27,909 nucleotides of DNA from an uncultured Campylobacter sp. (GCF_938045465.1 NZ_CALIBF010000013.1:1-27909); one strand, 5' to 3'; counted from the stretch's first letter, positions 1-8,054 are shown. Program-made: numbers and translations. The notes: a model not told the origin generated them from the sequence alone.

Positions 1-1
1 C

Positions 2-391
2 GAAGCGCCCGCAAGACCTAAGATGTCAAAAAATAGCTTTTACGCGATTTTCGGGCTTGTTTTAGGGTTTTACGACGGATTTTTCGGCCCTGGTACGGGC
101 TCGTTTTGGACGTTTGCACTCGTGGGAATTTTAGGGCTTTATATGAAAAAGGCGGTCGCACACACGAAAGTTTTAAATTTCACCTCAAATATCGTTTCTT
201 TGGGCGTTTTTATCATCGGCGGGCAAATTTTATGGCTCGTCGGAGCGGTGATGGCGGTCGGGCAGATCGCGGGCAGCTTCGCGGGCTCAAGCCTAGTGAT
301 GCGATGCGACGTAAAATTCGTGCGCAAGATGCTTCTGTTCGTCGTTGCCGCGACGATTTTAAAGCTACTTTACGGACTGATTGCAAATTGA
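2..391 (+). CDS. TSUP (TauE/SafE) family permease, C-terminal part; 5' end outside the window
   Basis: This is the C-terminal half of an inner-membrane permease of the TauE/SafE (TSUP) family, whose members move sulfite, sulfonates or related organic anions. The reading frame is open to the left edge, so the gene begins outside the window; the first methionine (base 23) is internal. The visible part opens with the glycine-rich motif GFYDGFFGPGTGSF, typical of the start of the second TSUP repeat. About four hydrophobic segments follow, ending in LLYGLIAN. The stop at 389-391 lies inside the first unit of a short direct repeat. The substrate cannot be told from this half, and no neighbour hints at one. 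Confidence 0.85.
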   Translation, partial: EAPARPKMSKNSFYAIFGLVLGFYDGFFGPGTGSFWTFALVGILGLYMKKAVAHTKVLNFTSNIVSLGVFIIGGQILWLVGAVMAVGQIAGSFAGSSLVMRCDVKFVRKMLLFVVAATILKLLYGLIAN

Positions 392-452
392 TACAGACCG
401 ATTGAGGGCTGATCGCAAGTTGATTGCAGACTGGTTGAGGGCTGATCGCAGG
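377..452. repeat. Two-unit imperfect direct repeat at the end of the permease gene
   Basis: Two units (377-419 and 420-452) each begin with CTGATTGCA or TTGATTGCA and end with a 16-base perfect match, TTGAGGGCTGATCGCA, at 402-417 and 435-450. Unit 1 has about 10 extra bases and contains the permease stop codon. It may be a small tandem duplication; no function is apparent. Confidence 0.7.
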
Positions 453-1723
453 CTAATCTCAAGCCAAAATCATATAATTTTATACAGGATTTCGTATAAA
501 ATTTCGCGTAAAATTTTATGAGCTCTCGCTGATACGCTACGACAGCGTCGATCTTGCCGTAGCATTACACAGATTGCACTGCGACGGAGCCGACTTTGCT
601 ACCGCGACAGCGCCGATCTTGCCGCCTCGATGGTGCTTAGTTTACTGCTGCGACGTCGATTTTGCCGCAGTGTCGCACCAAATTTACTGCGACACTGCCA
701 ATTTACTACTGCAGCGTCGATTATATCGTAGCTTCGCGCTGATCTTGTCACGACTACGCTAATTTCCCGCTGCTGCAATGTTGATTCTGTTGCCGTTACG
801 TCGAAAGCCTCGCTTGTCGCGAGGTCTTTGATTTTATTATTTCGATATCGTCGATTTTGCTCCGCTACATCGACAACTTCGTTGCCGCGCTTACTACTGC
901 GAGGATTTTAATTGCGTTGCGCAGTGTCGCACTGATTTTTTTATGACGGCGCTGTTCTTTCTGCTACGATGGTGGCGATTTTGGCGCTGCTTTTACCGCC
1001 CCGTCACCCGTATCACTACCATGGGCGGGCTCGGTTTTGCTGTCGCGACATTGCGATCTTGATGGTGCAGGGATTTGATTTGCTGCCGCAACGATGCTGA
1101 TGAAGTTTCGTCCATCCGCATCGGTTAAATTTAGCCGTACTGTCCGTATCTATTTCGTCGTATCGCCATGCATTCATTCGGTGCCGTCAATAGAGTCGTC
1201 GTATTGCCGAGCACGCGGCATTATCGCGCCGGTACTTATAAAATTTCATACGCTTACGTCAGCAAAATTTTAAAATACTACTTTGTAGATCGTTTTATCG
1301 CGCTGCCGTATGTGCTACCAAATCTACTCGCAGCGATTAAATTTAGCCGCACTTTCACGCGCCGTTTTCTGCACCCGTCAGCTATTTTGAATTTTGTCGT
1401 TTCGCCGTCACGGCTCGCCATTTCGCGCTAACTACCTCCCGCCATATTGCTAGCTGTATTTGCGCGATAAATTTAACCGCACCGCTGCGCCTGCCGTTTC
1501 ACTCTGATATCGTAGGCGATTGTCTATCCATGCCATTTAATTTGTCACATTGCCGCGTATCTGTTTTGCCTCGCCCGTCGAAATTTAGCCAATCTCTCGC
1601 GTCAATTAAATTTTATCGTACCCACAGCATCCACGCCCGCTCGTCCGCGAAATTCCGCCGCCTAAAGCAATGCTAAAATATTTTGCGATAAAATGGGCGA
1701 AATTTTTTACAAAGGATTTTTCT
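453..1723. other. 1.3 kb gene-free stretch of degenerate repeats
   Basis: I see no credible gene here. The short open frames have no recognisable domain, weak or absent ribosome binding sites, and compositions that follow the repeats. From about 540 to 1080 a loose word resembling GCGNCGATYTTGCCGC recurs at irregular spacing (examples near 548, 605, 650, 711 and 845). From 1125 the word TTAAATTTAGCCG recurs at 1125-1137 and 1337-1349, with weaker copies near 1468 and 1602. Arms diverge too much for a CRISPR array or a recent tandem repeat. A -10-like TAAAAT at 1674-1679 may serve ridA. Confidence 0.6.
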
Positions 1724-2101
1724 ATGCAGATTATCTCGACTCCCGATGCGGCGCAGGCCATCGGACCGTACTCCCAGGCGATCAAGGCGGGCGGGCTCAT
1801 CTTTACCTCGGGGCAGATCGCGCTTAAGCCGGACGGCGAGTTCGTCGCGGGCGGCGTGGAGGCGCAGAGCAGGCAGGTTTTGCAAAACCTCGCCGTGATC
1901 CTGAAAGAAGCGGGCGCGACGCTGCAAGATGCCGTCAAAACTACGATTTTCCTGGCCGATATGGGCGATTTTGCCGCGGTGAACGAGATATACGCTGCGG
2001 CGTTCGGCGAGCACAAGCCCGCTCGCAGCACGGTACAGGTCGCCAAGCTCCCCAAGGGCGCGCTTGTGGAGATCGAAGTAATAGCGCTGGCTAGGGCCTA
2101 G
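1724..2101 (+). CDS. ridA: RidA family enamine/imine deaminase
   Basis: RidA (YjgF/YER057c/UK114) hydrolyses reactive enamine and imine intermediates, such as 2-aminoacrylate from serine or threonine dehydratases, and so protects PLP enzymes; it acts in the cytoplasm as a trimer. The protein is 125 residues, the family's usual size. It shows the N-terminal AIGPYSQAI motif, the central SGQIALKPDGE segment, the ARSTVQV motif whose Arg contacts the substrate carboxylate, and the closing VEIEVIALA strand. The frame opens 54 bases further upstream, but ATG 1724 was chosen. AAAGGA lies 7 bases before it, and family members start with this M-x-I-I-x-T pattern. It appears to be a single-gene unit. 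A long antisense open frame over it is a shadow. Confidence 0.95.
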   Translation: MQIISTPDAAQAIGPYSQAIKAGGLIFTSGQIALKPDGEFVAGGVEAQSRQVLQNLAVILKEAGATLQDAVKTTIFLADMGDFAAVNEIYAAAFGEHKPARSTVQVAKLPKGALVEIEVIALARA

Positions 2102-2318
2102 CGCTAAATTTAGATCGCCTAGACGCTATGAGCGCGCGTTTGCGGTCAAAATTTTATACGCGAGCTGCTCGAAATTTAAACGGCTCGCTTTGGTTTTGAG
2201 GCCGCGCGTGTTTTTAAATTTAGATTTTCAAAGCCGCGCTAAATGCCCGCGGGGTTGTGTAAACAGCGTGTCTTGGTGCGCTAAGGCGTTAAAATTTCTC
2301 GCTCAAAATGAGATCAAA

Positions 2319-2950
2319 ATGATAGAAAAGCTTATTCAAAAATCTAAAAATATCACGGCCGCGGGGCGCAGCGACATAGAGCCCGCGTGGATCGCGCAGG
2401 CGCAGCGGCGGCTTGGTTTTGCGCTGCCTGTGAGCTATAAGCGGATGCTGCTAAGATATGCTAACGTCAGCGCGGCGGGGACGGAGCTAAAAACGATCGC
2501 GCCGCCCGAGTTCGCGGGTAGCGCCGACGCCGACATCTGCTACACGTATAAGATAAATCTCAAAAACGACCTATTCGCCGCGGATGAGCTCGTATTTTTG
2601 CAGCTCGAGGACGAGGAGTATTATTTTAAAATTTCGCCCGCAAGCGGCATAGCGGACGGCTCACCCAACACGGCGCACGGCAAGACGGCGGGAGTACGAG
2701 CGGCAAAGCTGCGAGCGAGACGGTGCGCGATACGGTCATCGCGACGGTATCCGACGGTGCGGAAAATAGAGCATCGGACGGCGAAGCGTGCGCGACAACA
2801 AGTGAGGCGGCAAGTGGAGCGACGAAAGAGATAGCAAGCGAGCGGGTAGACGACGCGCCGTGCGAATACAAGGTCTATGTACGCGACTACGCGCAGAGTG
2901 AGGATAGGCTTTTTGCGGACGATTTTTACGGGTTTTTGGAAAAATTTTAA
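2319..2950 (+). pseudogene. SUKH (SMI1/KNR4-like) protein, interrupted by a one-base frameshift
   Basis: The N-terminal part resembles the SUKH/SMI1-KNR4 superfamily, which includes many immunity proteins of bacterial toxin systems. Seen are an opening helix, AQRRLGFALPVSYKRML (the usual LG-x-x-LP-x-x-Y signature), and a strand pair ending DEEYYFKI. As read, the frame runs on as arginine-rich shadow to 2834. Adding one base in the GGG at 2690-2692 moves into the frame ending at 2950. That gives a 210-residue product whose C-terminus, CEYKVYVRDYAQ to FYGFLEKF, fits the family's final Phe-x-x-Phe-Leu helix. The joined protein has an unusual Ala/Ser/Thr/Glu-rich linker of about 60 residues. ATG 2319 is preferred over the upstream start of the frame because the domain begins there. 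This is either a sequencing error or a young pseudogene. Assignment to SUKH is from motif memory. Confidence 0.65.
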
Positions 2951-2985
2951 GATGAAATTTAGAGCAAAAAATCAGGAGAGGCGAA

Positions 2986-4002
2986 ATGGGACTGTTTGAC
3001 ATTTTTAAAAAGCAAAAATTTGACGTCGACGTGCGCCCGGACGGCGTTTTTATTGGCGGCGTAAATTGCGGGTTTGATCTGGCTAAATTTAACGAAGCCT
3101 TGGGCCAGCCGCGCGTGATCGATGACGGTGAGGGCAAAAGCCGCTATTTTTGGGATGAGACTGGGATTTTTGCCTTTGTGCGCGCAGGAGAGCTCGCAGA
3201 GCCGAGGCTTTCCGAGATAGTTTTGATGCTTGAGGTCGCAAAGGGCGTGCAGCACGAGGTTCCGCGCAAGCTCTACGGCGGCGCATTCACGCTTGAGGGC
3301 AGACCGCCGCTTGAGGCCGTGCCTGAGCAGGAGTTGCGCGGCGCATATATATTTTTGGAGCTTAGCCTAGGCAAATTCGAAGTCTCGCTAGCTCTCGCAG
3401 AGGTCGTGCAGGAGCGTATAGGCGCGATGGACTTCGCCGAGCGCTTCGCTAAGCGCGACACCGACGAGATCGCAGACATCGTGCGAGCTGCGAAAATGCC
3501 GATAGGGCGCGTCTGCATCAATCAAAAGGCAAAAAAGGTAAAACGAAAGCCGAGTGATAAATTTAAGCTTCCGCGCGCGGCGGGCGAAACGCTAGCGTTT
3601 AAAAATTTCAATTTCAAAATCGCCGTGATGAACGAGCTGATGTATGAAAAAGCCCTGCTGGAGCCTAAATTTGACGTGTTTGAGTACTGCGAAGAGCGCG
3701 GCATCGATCCGTACGCGGACTTCGGCGCGCTGCCGCAAGCCAAAAAGTGGTTCAAGGACTATCCGGTTCCTGCGGATTTGGCGGAGCAGGTGAGCGAACT
3801 ATATCTTGACGGCGGGAACGAAATTTATCTGCAAATCGCGCCTGATTGGGACGGCGAGGACGGGCTTTTTGACATCAAAAATATCGATGCTGCCGAGCTT
3901 GCGCAATTCAAAAATCTTAAAAAAATCGAAACGACCGGCATCGGCATATCTAAAAAGGCGCGAAAAGCCTGCGCAGATGCGGGGATCACTGTAGTTGATT
4001 GA
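2986..4002 (+). CDS. Uncharacterised protein with DUF7738-like and DUF6892-like regions
   Basis: A 338-residue soluble protein with no signal peptide or membrane segment. The first 170 residues (MGLFDIFKKQKFDV..., then VRPDGVFIGG) resemble what I recall as DUF7738. A basic linker of about 25 residues (KKVKRKPSDKFKLP) leads to a second region. That region begins NFNFKIAVMNELMYEK, contains FDVFEYCEERGIDPY, and ends in a leucine-rich-repeat-like stretch (ELAQFKNLKKIETTGIGIS); it resembles DUF6892. No catalytic motif is obvious. AGGAG lies upstream of ATG 2986, and the gap from the SUKH-like gene is 35 bases, so the two may be co-transcribed. Proteins of this kind are often found with immunity-type genes, which would suit the SUKH neighbour, but that role is inference and no toxin gene is visible here. 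Confidence 0.7.
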   Translation: MGLFDIFKKQKFDVDVRPDGVFIGGVNCGFDLAKFNEALGQPRVIDDGEGKSRYFWDETGIFAFVRAGELAEPRLSEIVLMLEVAKGVQHEVPRKLYGGAFTLEGRPPLEAVPEQELRGAYIFLELSLGKFEVSLALAEVVQERIGAMDFAERFAKRDTDEIADIVRAAKMPIGRVCINQKAKKVKRKPSDKFKLPRAAGETLAFKNFNFKIAVMNELMYEKALLEPKFDVFEYCEERGIDPYADFGALPQAKKWFKDYPVPADLAEQVSELYLDGGNEIYLQIAPDWDGEDGLFDIKNIDAAELAQFKNLKKIETTGIGISKKARKACADAGITVVD

Positions 4003-4380
4003 GCGCGGAAGCGGACTTTGAGCCATACAGCGCGCGGTTTTAAAAAGCTAAAATAGGCTTTTGAGCTGTGGTACGCGCTTTTAAAAGGTTGTAATTGTCG
4101 CCGTGCCGCGCAAAATTCTACTTATAGCGAGCGCTATGAATGAGCTTTGAAAGGCGCTTGGCGAAGCATCTGACATGTCTAATTTGGCGCGCGCTACAAA
4201 GCTTTGAGAAAGCTCGTTGTAGCGTAAGAGCCACGCTGCTAAGTGTGCGAGATGAGTGTGTTGCGAGAGTAAAAATAGTTCGCTTTTTGATTTTGGAAAA
4301 AATCGCTGCGTAGCAAGGGGATTAAATTTACCGCTTTTAAATTTTAAAATTTACAAAGAGCGGCGCGCGCGGCTTTGAAT

Positions 4381-4440
4381 GTGCGGTTAAATTTAGATTT
4401 CATAGCGGCTTAAATTCTAAGTGCGGTTAAATTTGCATTT
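4381..4440. repeat. Three imperfect 20-base tandem units
   Basis: Units 4381-4400, 4401-4420 and 4421-4440 align end to end. Units 1 and 3 share a perfect 14-base start, GTGCGGTTAAATTT, exactly 40 bases apart. Unit 2 is a diverged form (AGCGGCTTAAATTC). The core word CGGTTAAATTTAG also occurs at 1123-1135, upstream of ridA. Confidence 0.65.
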
Positions 4441-4701
4441 TTAATTCCGTTTGTAGCCTGTATCGTATTGCAAAACAGAGTGCGAGAATAGATCGTTTGC
4501 GTGCGTGAGGCGTGGATTAAATTAAAATTTCGTTTTTGGAATTTAGCCTAAATTTATGCTTGCACTTAAGAAGTAGTTTTGCGCGCTGATACCGAAAGCC
4601 TAGAAGATGTTTTAAATACTCAAGCAAAAAAGTATTTTGCAGGCTGGCTCGCAAGAAAGTATTTTGAAATCCGCACCAAGAGTGTGTATTAAAACTAACA
4701 A

Positions 4702-4738
4702 GGAGCGGCGCTACTTTGCTGTTTTAAAACGCCGCTTC
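4702..4738 (-). terminator. Stem-loop after the MOSC gene, possible terminator
   Basis: GGAGCGGCG (4702-4710) pairs with CGCCGCTTC (4730-4738), including one G-U pair, around a 19-base loop. It starts 11 bases past the MOSC stop on the minus strand. The following sequence (CCTTGTTAGTTTT) is only moderately T-rich, so termination is plausible but not certain. Confidence 0.45.
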
Positions 4739-4749
4739 GAGGCTAAATT

Positions 4750-5436
4750 TTATAGCCGCATAAAGTCGTCGTCGTAGCTGCCTTCTAGCTTGCGGCGCAT
4801 ATCCTCGCGCCATTTTGGAGTAAGCGTCGTAAGCCGGTTAAATTTTGTTAACAGCCCTTCATCGAGGCGATCGCCGTAAAATAGACGGTTGAGCTCCATC
4901 ACGCTCATCATAGCGGAGTCGCGCTCTACGACGTAGATCTCGTCGCCCGCGCGGCACGAGCCCGCCTCCAGCACGCGGTAGTACCAGCCGGTAAGTCCGC
5001 TGCGCGCGATCTCCGCCGTCATCTCCGCGTTACCCCAGCGCATCGAGAGCTTGTAGCAGGGCTTGCGCGGCTGGCTTACTTGCAGCACCAGCGAGCCTAT
5101 GCGGTGCACATCGCCGATGCAGACGTTTTGTTCGTGTAGTCCGCTGATCGTGAGGTTTTCGCCCATTGCGCCGTAGGCTAGATTTTTAAGTCCCAAAAAT
5201 CTCTCCCACGCGGCGTAATTTTGCAGCGAGTTGGCGAAAATCGCCTTTTCCTCTCCGCCGTGATGCAGCGTGTCAGCTACCGCGTCGCCCTCGAACCCAA
5301 GCTCGTTTGCGCGCACTTCGCCCGCTCTAGCTTGCTTAAAAATCGCCGTCTCCCAGCGCCTTTTTAGAGGCTGCGTAGCGCGCTCGTCGCCGTAAGCGCG
5401 CGGTTGACCGGTCAGCAATGCCTTTAAAACGGGCAT
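4750..5436 (-). CDS. YiiM-like MOSC domain protein
   Basis: MOSC domains bind molybdenum cofactor through a conserved cysteine. The YiiM subgroup is linked to reduction of N-hydroxylated bases such as 6-hydroxylaminopurine. The 228-residue protein matches YiiM length (about 224). It shows HHGGEEKAIFA (residues 58-68), GENLTISG (92-99), QPRKPCYKLS with the likely Mo-ligand Cys127, and SGLTGWYYRVLEAG, then a helical C-terminal region. The start at 5436 was chosen over an earlier in-frame codon at 5490: AAGGAG lies 7 bases upstream and MPVLKALLTG is a typical YiiM beginning. It is the second gene after the AGCS symporter on the same strand, 146 bases away, with a hairpin between. FdhF in this window also needs molybdenum or tungsten pterin cofactor, but no direct link is visible. 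Confidence 0.88.
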   Translation of the reverse strand: MPVLKALLTGQPRAYGDERATQPLKRRWETAIFKQARAGEVRANELGFEGDAVADTLHHGGEEKAIFANSLQNYAAWERFLGLKNLAYGAMGENLTISGLHEQNVCIGDVHRIGSLVLQVSQPRKPCYKLSMRWGNAEMTAEIARSGLTGWYYRVLEAGSCRAGDEIYVVERDSAMMSVMELNRLFYGDRLDEGLLTKFNRLTTLTPKWREDMRRKLEGSYDDDFMRL

Positions 5437-5540
5437 TTTTCGCTCCTTAAAATTTGCATGCGTTCTCCTTAAATCATAAAATTTAGGCACGGATTTTAGC
5501 TAGAAAAGAATTTAAAAGTTCTAAATTTTGCGGCGATTTT

Positions 5541-5576
5541 GCGCTAAATTCCAAGCGCGGGCTTGAAATTTAGCGC
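5541..5576 (-). terminator. Long hairpin just past the symporter stop, without a T tract
   Basis: 5541-5556 pairs with 5561-5576 (15 of 16 positions pair, one C-A mismatch) around the 4-base loop GCGG. It begins 6 bases after the symporter stop codon on the minus strand. Neither side is followed by a run of T, so it may be a transcript-end or processing structure rather than a classical terminator. Confidence 0.45.
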
Positions 5577-5582
5577 GCGGCG

Positions 5583-6995
5583 TTATTTGTAGTCGTTCGC
5601 GTCGTAACTTTTGCCGTCGTTAAAGTCGCTCAAAAGCCGCACGACGACGGGGCTAAGCAGGATGATCGCGATTAAGTTGGGGATCACCATCAGTCCGTTA
5701 AACATATCGGCTAGCCCCCAGACGAGGTCGATCTTTTGCACGCTTCCTATGAATACGAACGCGACGACCAAAATTTGCAAGAGCTTGACGAATTTTGCGC
5801 CGAGCAGATAGCGCACATTAATCTCGGCGAAGTAATACCAACCCAAAATCGTAGTAAATGCGAAGAAAAATAGGCAGATCGCCACGAAGCCGTAGCCGCC
5901 GCTGCGACCCAAAATTTGCGACCCGAAGGCTTCCTGCACCAGCGAGATGCCCGAAAATACCGCCTTGCCGTTTTCGAAGGTGACTACGTCGGTGCTAAGC
6001 ACGACGAAAACGGTGATGTTAAGCACGATGAATGTATCGACGAAAACGCCCATTATGCCGAGCACGGCTTGATCTACGGGGTGTTTGACGTTCGCTGCGG
6101 CGTGTGCGTGCGGCGTCGAGCCCATGCCCGCTTCGTTTGAAAAGAGCCCGCGCGCGATGCCGTATCTCATCGCAGTGGCGATCGTAGCGCCCGTAGCGCC
6201 GCCCCAAGCAGCCGATGGATCAAATGCAGCTTTGAATATCAGCGCGATGACGGATGGAATTTTATCGAAATTTGAGCCGATGATGACGAGGCCAACGAGT
6301 ACGTAGCAGATCGCCATTAGTGGCACGACTTTTTCGGCTACGCGCGCGATCGCTTTGACGCCCCCGAAAAAGATGACGCAGCAGATGAGCGCTAAGGCCG
6401 CGCCGCTCACCCACTTCGGAATCCCGAATGCGCCGCTAAAGCCGTCTGAGATGGAGTTTGCCTGCACCATATTACCCATAAAGCCCAAAGCAAAGATGAT
6501 GGCTAGCGCAAAAAATGCCGCTAAAGGCTTGGCAAGGGGGCTTTTGAGTCCGCGACTGATGTAAAACGCGGGCCCTCCGATCATATGTCCACTGTCGTCC
6601 TTGGTGCGGTAAATTTGAGCTAGGCAGATCTCGGCAAAATTCGTCGCCATGCCCAAAAACGCCGCGCACCACATCCAAAATATCGCGCCCGGCCCGCCCA
6701 TTATTAGCGCAGTGCTGGCGCCTACTAGATTACCCGTGCCTACCTGCGCTGCGATCGCCGTGGCGACGGCTTGGAACGAGCTCATGCCGCTTTTGCCCGC
6801 AGCCTCGCCGTGCAGGGAGAAGTTGCCGAAAAGCTTGCGCGCGCCCATTCTAAATTTAAAAATTTGCACTAAATGCAAGCGCGCCGTAAAATACGCGCCG
6901 GTGCCGCAAAGTAGGGCGATTAGAAAGTACGGACCCCACAAAAAGGAGTTGATCGCGTCAATTGTGGCGGTGAGTTTGTCGAGAAAATTTTGCAT
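5583..6995 (-). CDS. AGCS family sodium:alanine/glycine symporter
   Basis: An inner-membrane carrier of the alanine-or-glycine:cation symporter (AGCS) family, importing small neutral amino acids with sodium. The 470 residues are the normal length. Recognisable are an N-terminal helix region (FLWGPYFLIALLCGTGAYFT), the FQAVATAIAAQVGTGNLVGA motif at about residues 74-93, MGGPGAIFWMW, the conserved GLFSNEAGMGSTPHAHA near residues 284-300, and about eleven hydrophobic segments ending IPNLIAIILLSPVV. ATG 6995 follows GGAAAAGATC. The gene stands alone upstream; the MOSC gene follows downstream. Specific substrate (alanine, glycine or serine) cannot be told from sequence. RidA in the same region handles by-products of serine and threonine breakdown, but no functional tie is shown. 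Confidence 0.95.
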   Translation of the reverse strand: MQNFLDKLTATIDAINSFLWGPYFLIALLCGTGAYFTARLHLVQIFKFRMGARKLFGNFSLHGEAAGKSGMSSFQAVATAIAAQVGTGNLVGASTALIMGGPGAIFWMWCAAFLGMATNFAEICLAQIYRTKDDSGHMIGGPAFYISRGLKSPLAKPLAAFFALAIIFALGFMGNMVQANSISDGFSGAFGIPKWVSGAALALICCVIFFGGVKAIARVAEKVVPLMAICYVLVGLVIIGSNFDKIPSVIALIFKAAFDPSAAWGGATGATIATAMRYGIARGLFSNEAGMGSTPHAHAAANVKHPVDQAVLGIMGVFVDTFIVLNITVFVVLSTDVVTFENGKAVFSGISLVQEAFGSQILGRSGGYGFVAICLFFFAFTTILGWYYFAEINVRYLLGAKFVKLLQILVVAFVFIGSVQKIDLVWGLADMFNGLMVIPNLIAIILLSPVVVRLLSDFNDGKSYDANDYK

Positions 6996-7223
6996 GATCT
7001 TTTCCGTGAATTTAAGATGCGAAAATATATTTTAAAAACTCTTAAATTCCTATAAATCGAGGTAAATTTAAGCGAAATTTTAAAGCGTTTTTATAATTTT
7101 ACTCAAGCATTAAGCAAAGCAGTATATGCCGTTTGCTCTGCATGCCAGCTTGCCAGATAAGCAGCTTAGAATTCCCGCCTTAGCTGTCGAAATTTGAAAA
7201 GCAATCAACTGAAATTTTTAAGC

Positions 7224-8054
7224 CTATTCATCACCGCCGATTTTGAAAACGAACATCTTGCAAGCGTTACAAAAGGCGGGAATCAGGCTAAATAGGCGCC
7301 CTTTGAGGCTCCAGTGGCTTTTATACATTTTCAGCATTGCAGCCTCTTTGGCGAAGCAGATATGCGCACTATCCCAGCTCTGCACCTCTGCGCCGCCGCT
7401 AATGCCCATTTTAAAGGGCGCGTTTTGCATGTGCCGCATCGCGTCATGGCGCCTAGAGTCGAATTTCCTAACCGAAAACTCGCTCATAAAGTCGCTCAGC
7501 ACGTAACCGCTAAATTTTTGCGAAAGCGCGATAAAAAATTCTTTAAATTCCTCTTTTTCAAAATACATACTCACCCCCTCTAAAATAAATATGTAGCCCG
7601 CGCTGCCGTGCTTTGCAGCTAGCTCGTCCATCCATGAGGGATCTAGCATCGAGTAGGGCAGGCTGAAATTATTCTTTGCTTTGGGTAGCAGCGCGTCGCG
7701 CACGGCTATGACGTCGGGCAGATCGAGGTCGTAAAATAGAGCGTTCGGCAGGGCGTGCTGGAGCCTAAGCGGGCGGGTGTCGAGCCCCGCGCCAAGCTGC
7801 ACGACGATAGGGCGATCAAACTCCGTCGCGAGCCGCAGCGTTTCGTCGTCGAAAAATTTCGCGCGGATCACCGTGCCCGTTTTGCTAAGGCGCGCGTCGT
7901 CGAATTTCGCAAAATCATAATCGATCTGCTCTACGACGGCGCTTGAAAAGGGATCATTTAGGATCGGATCCGCGTCTTTGAAATCCAAGTGGCGCATATA
8001 GACATTGATTAGCAGCGTCTCGGAAACGTTATTTTTAAAATTTAACTTTTGCAT
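7224..8054 (-). CDS. LCM (PPM1/Tcmp) family SAM-dependent methyltransferase
   Basis: A 276-residue class I methyltransferase of the leucine carboxyl methyltransferase-like family (PF04072 type). These transfer methyl from S-adenosylmethionine to carboxyl or hydroxyl groups of polyketides, proteins or unknown substrates. Motifs seen: VVQLGAGLDTRPLRL (SAM-binding loop, about residues 83-97), ALFYDLDLPDVI with the acidic residues after strand 2, and FILEGVSMYFE (about 154-164). The start ATG 8054 has AAGAAAGG upstream. The tail (FSLIPAFCNACKMFVFKIGG) is hydrophobic. It is a single-gene unit with a likely TATAAT box at 8114-8119. The biological substrate is unknown; in Campylobacter such enzymes are often annotated only as class I methyltransferases. 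Confidence 0.88.
   Translation of the reverse strand: MQKLNFKNNVSETLLINVYMRHLDFKDADPILNDPFSSAVVEQIDYDFAKFDDARLSKTGTVIRAKFFDDETLRLATEFDRPIVVQLGAGLDTRPLRLQHALPNALFYDLDLPDVIAVRDALLPKAKNNFSLPYSMLDPSWMDELAAKHGSAGYIFILEGVSMYFEKEEFKEFFIALSQKFSGYVLSDFMSEFSVRKFDSRRHDAMRHMQNAPFKMGISGGAEVQSWDSAHICFAKEAAMLKMYKSHWSLKGRLFSLIPAFCNACKMFVFKIGGDE

Larger units (their letters stand above)
4003..4749. other. 0.75 kb gene-free stretch
   Basis: No coding region is supported. The stretch is rich in AAATTT words. It contains three 20-base units at 4381-4440 and a stem-loop at 4702-4738 beside the MOSC gene. The genes on both sides point into it (convergent), so two transcription ends are expected here. Confidence 0.6.

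Noticed and set aside
574..762. Open frames at 574-762 and 1168-1431 as small genes
   Set aside because: No recognisable motifs; amino acid content follows the degenerate repeats; no convincing ribosome binding sites.
453..1600. CRISPR array or recent tandem repeat
   Set aside because: Repeat words differ from copy to copy and spacing is irregular; no constant repeat with uniform spacers.
1606..2055. 149-codon open frame antisense to ridA
   Set aside because: It mirrors ridA codon structure in GC-rich DNA, has no ribosome binding site and no recognisable domain, while the plus strand encodes a textbook RidA.
2690..2692. Phase-variable G tract in the SUKH-like gene
   Set aside because: The run is only three G in the sequence given; Campylobacter phase-variable tracts are usually eight or more.
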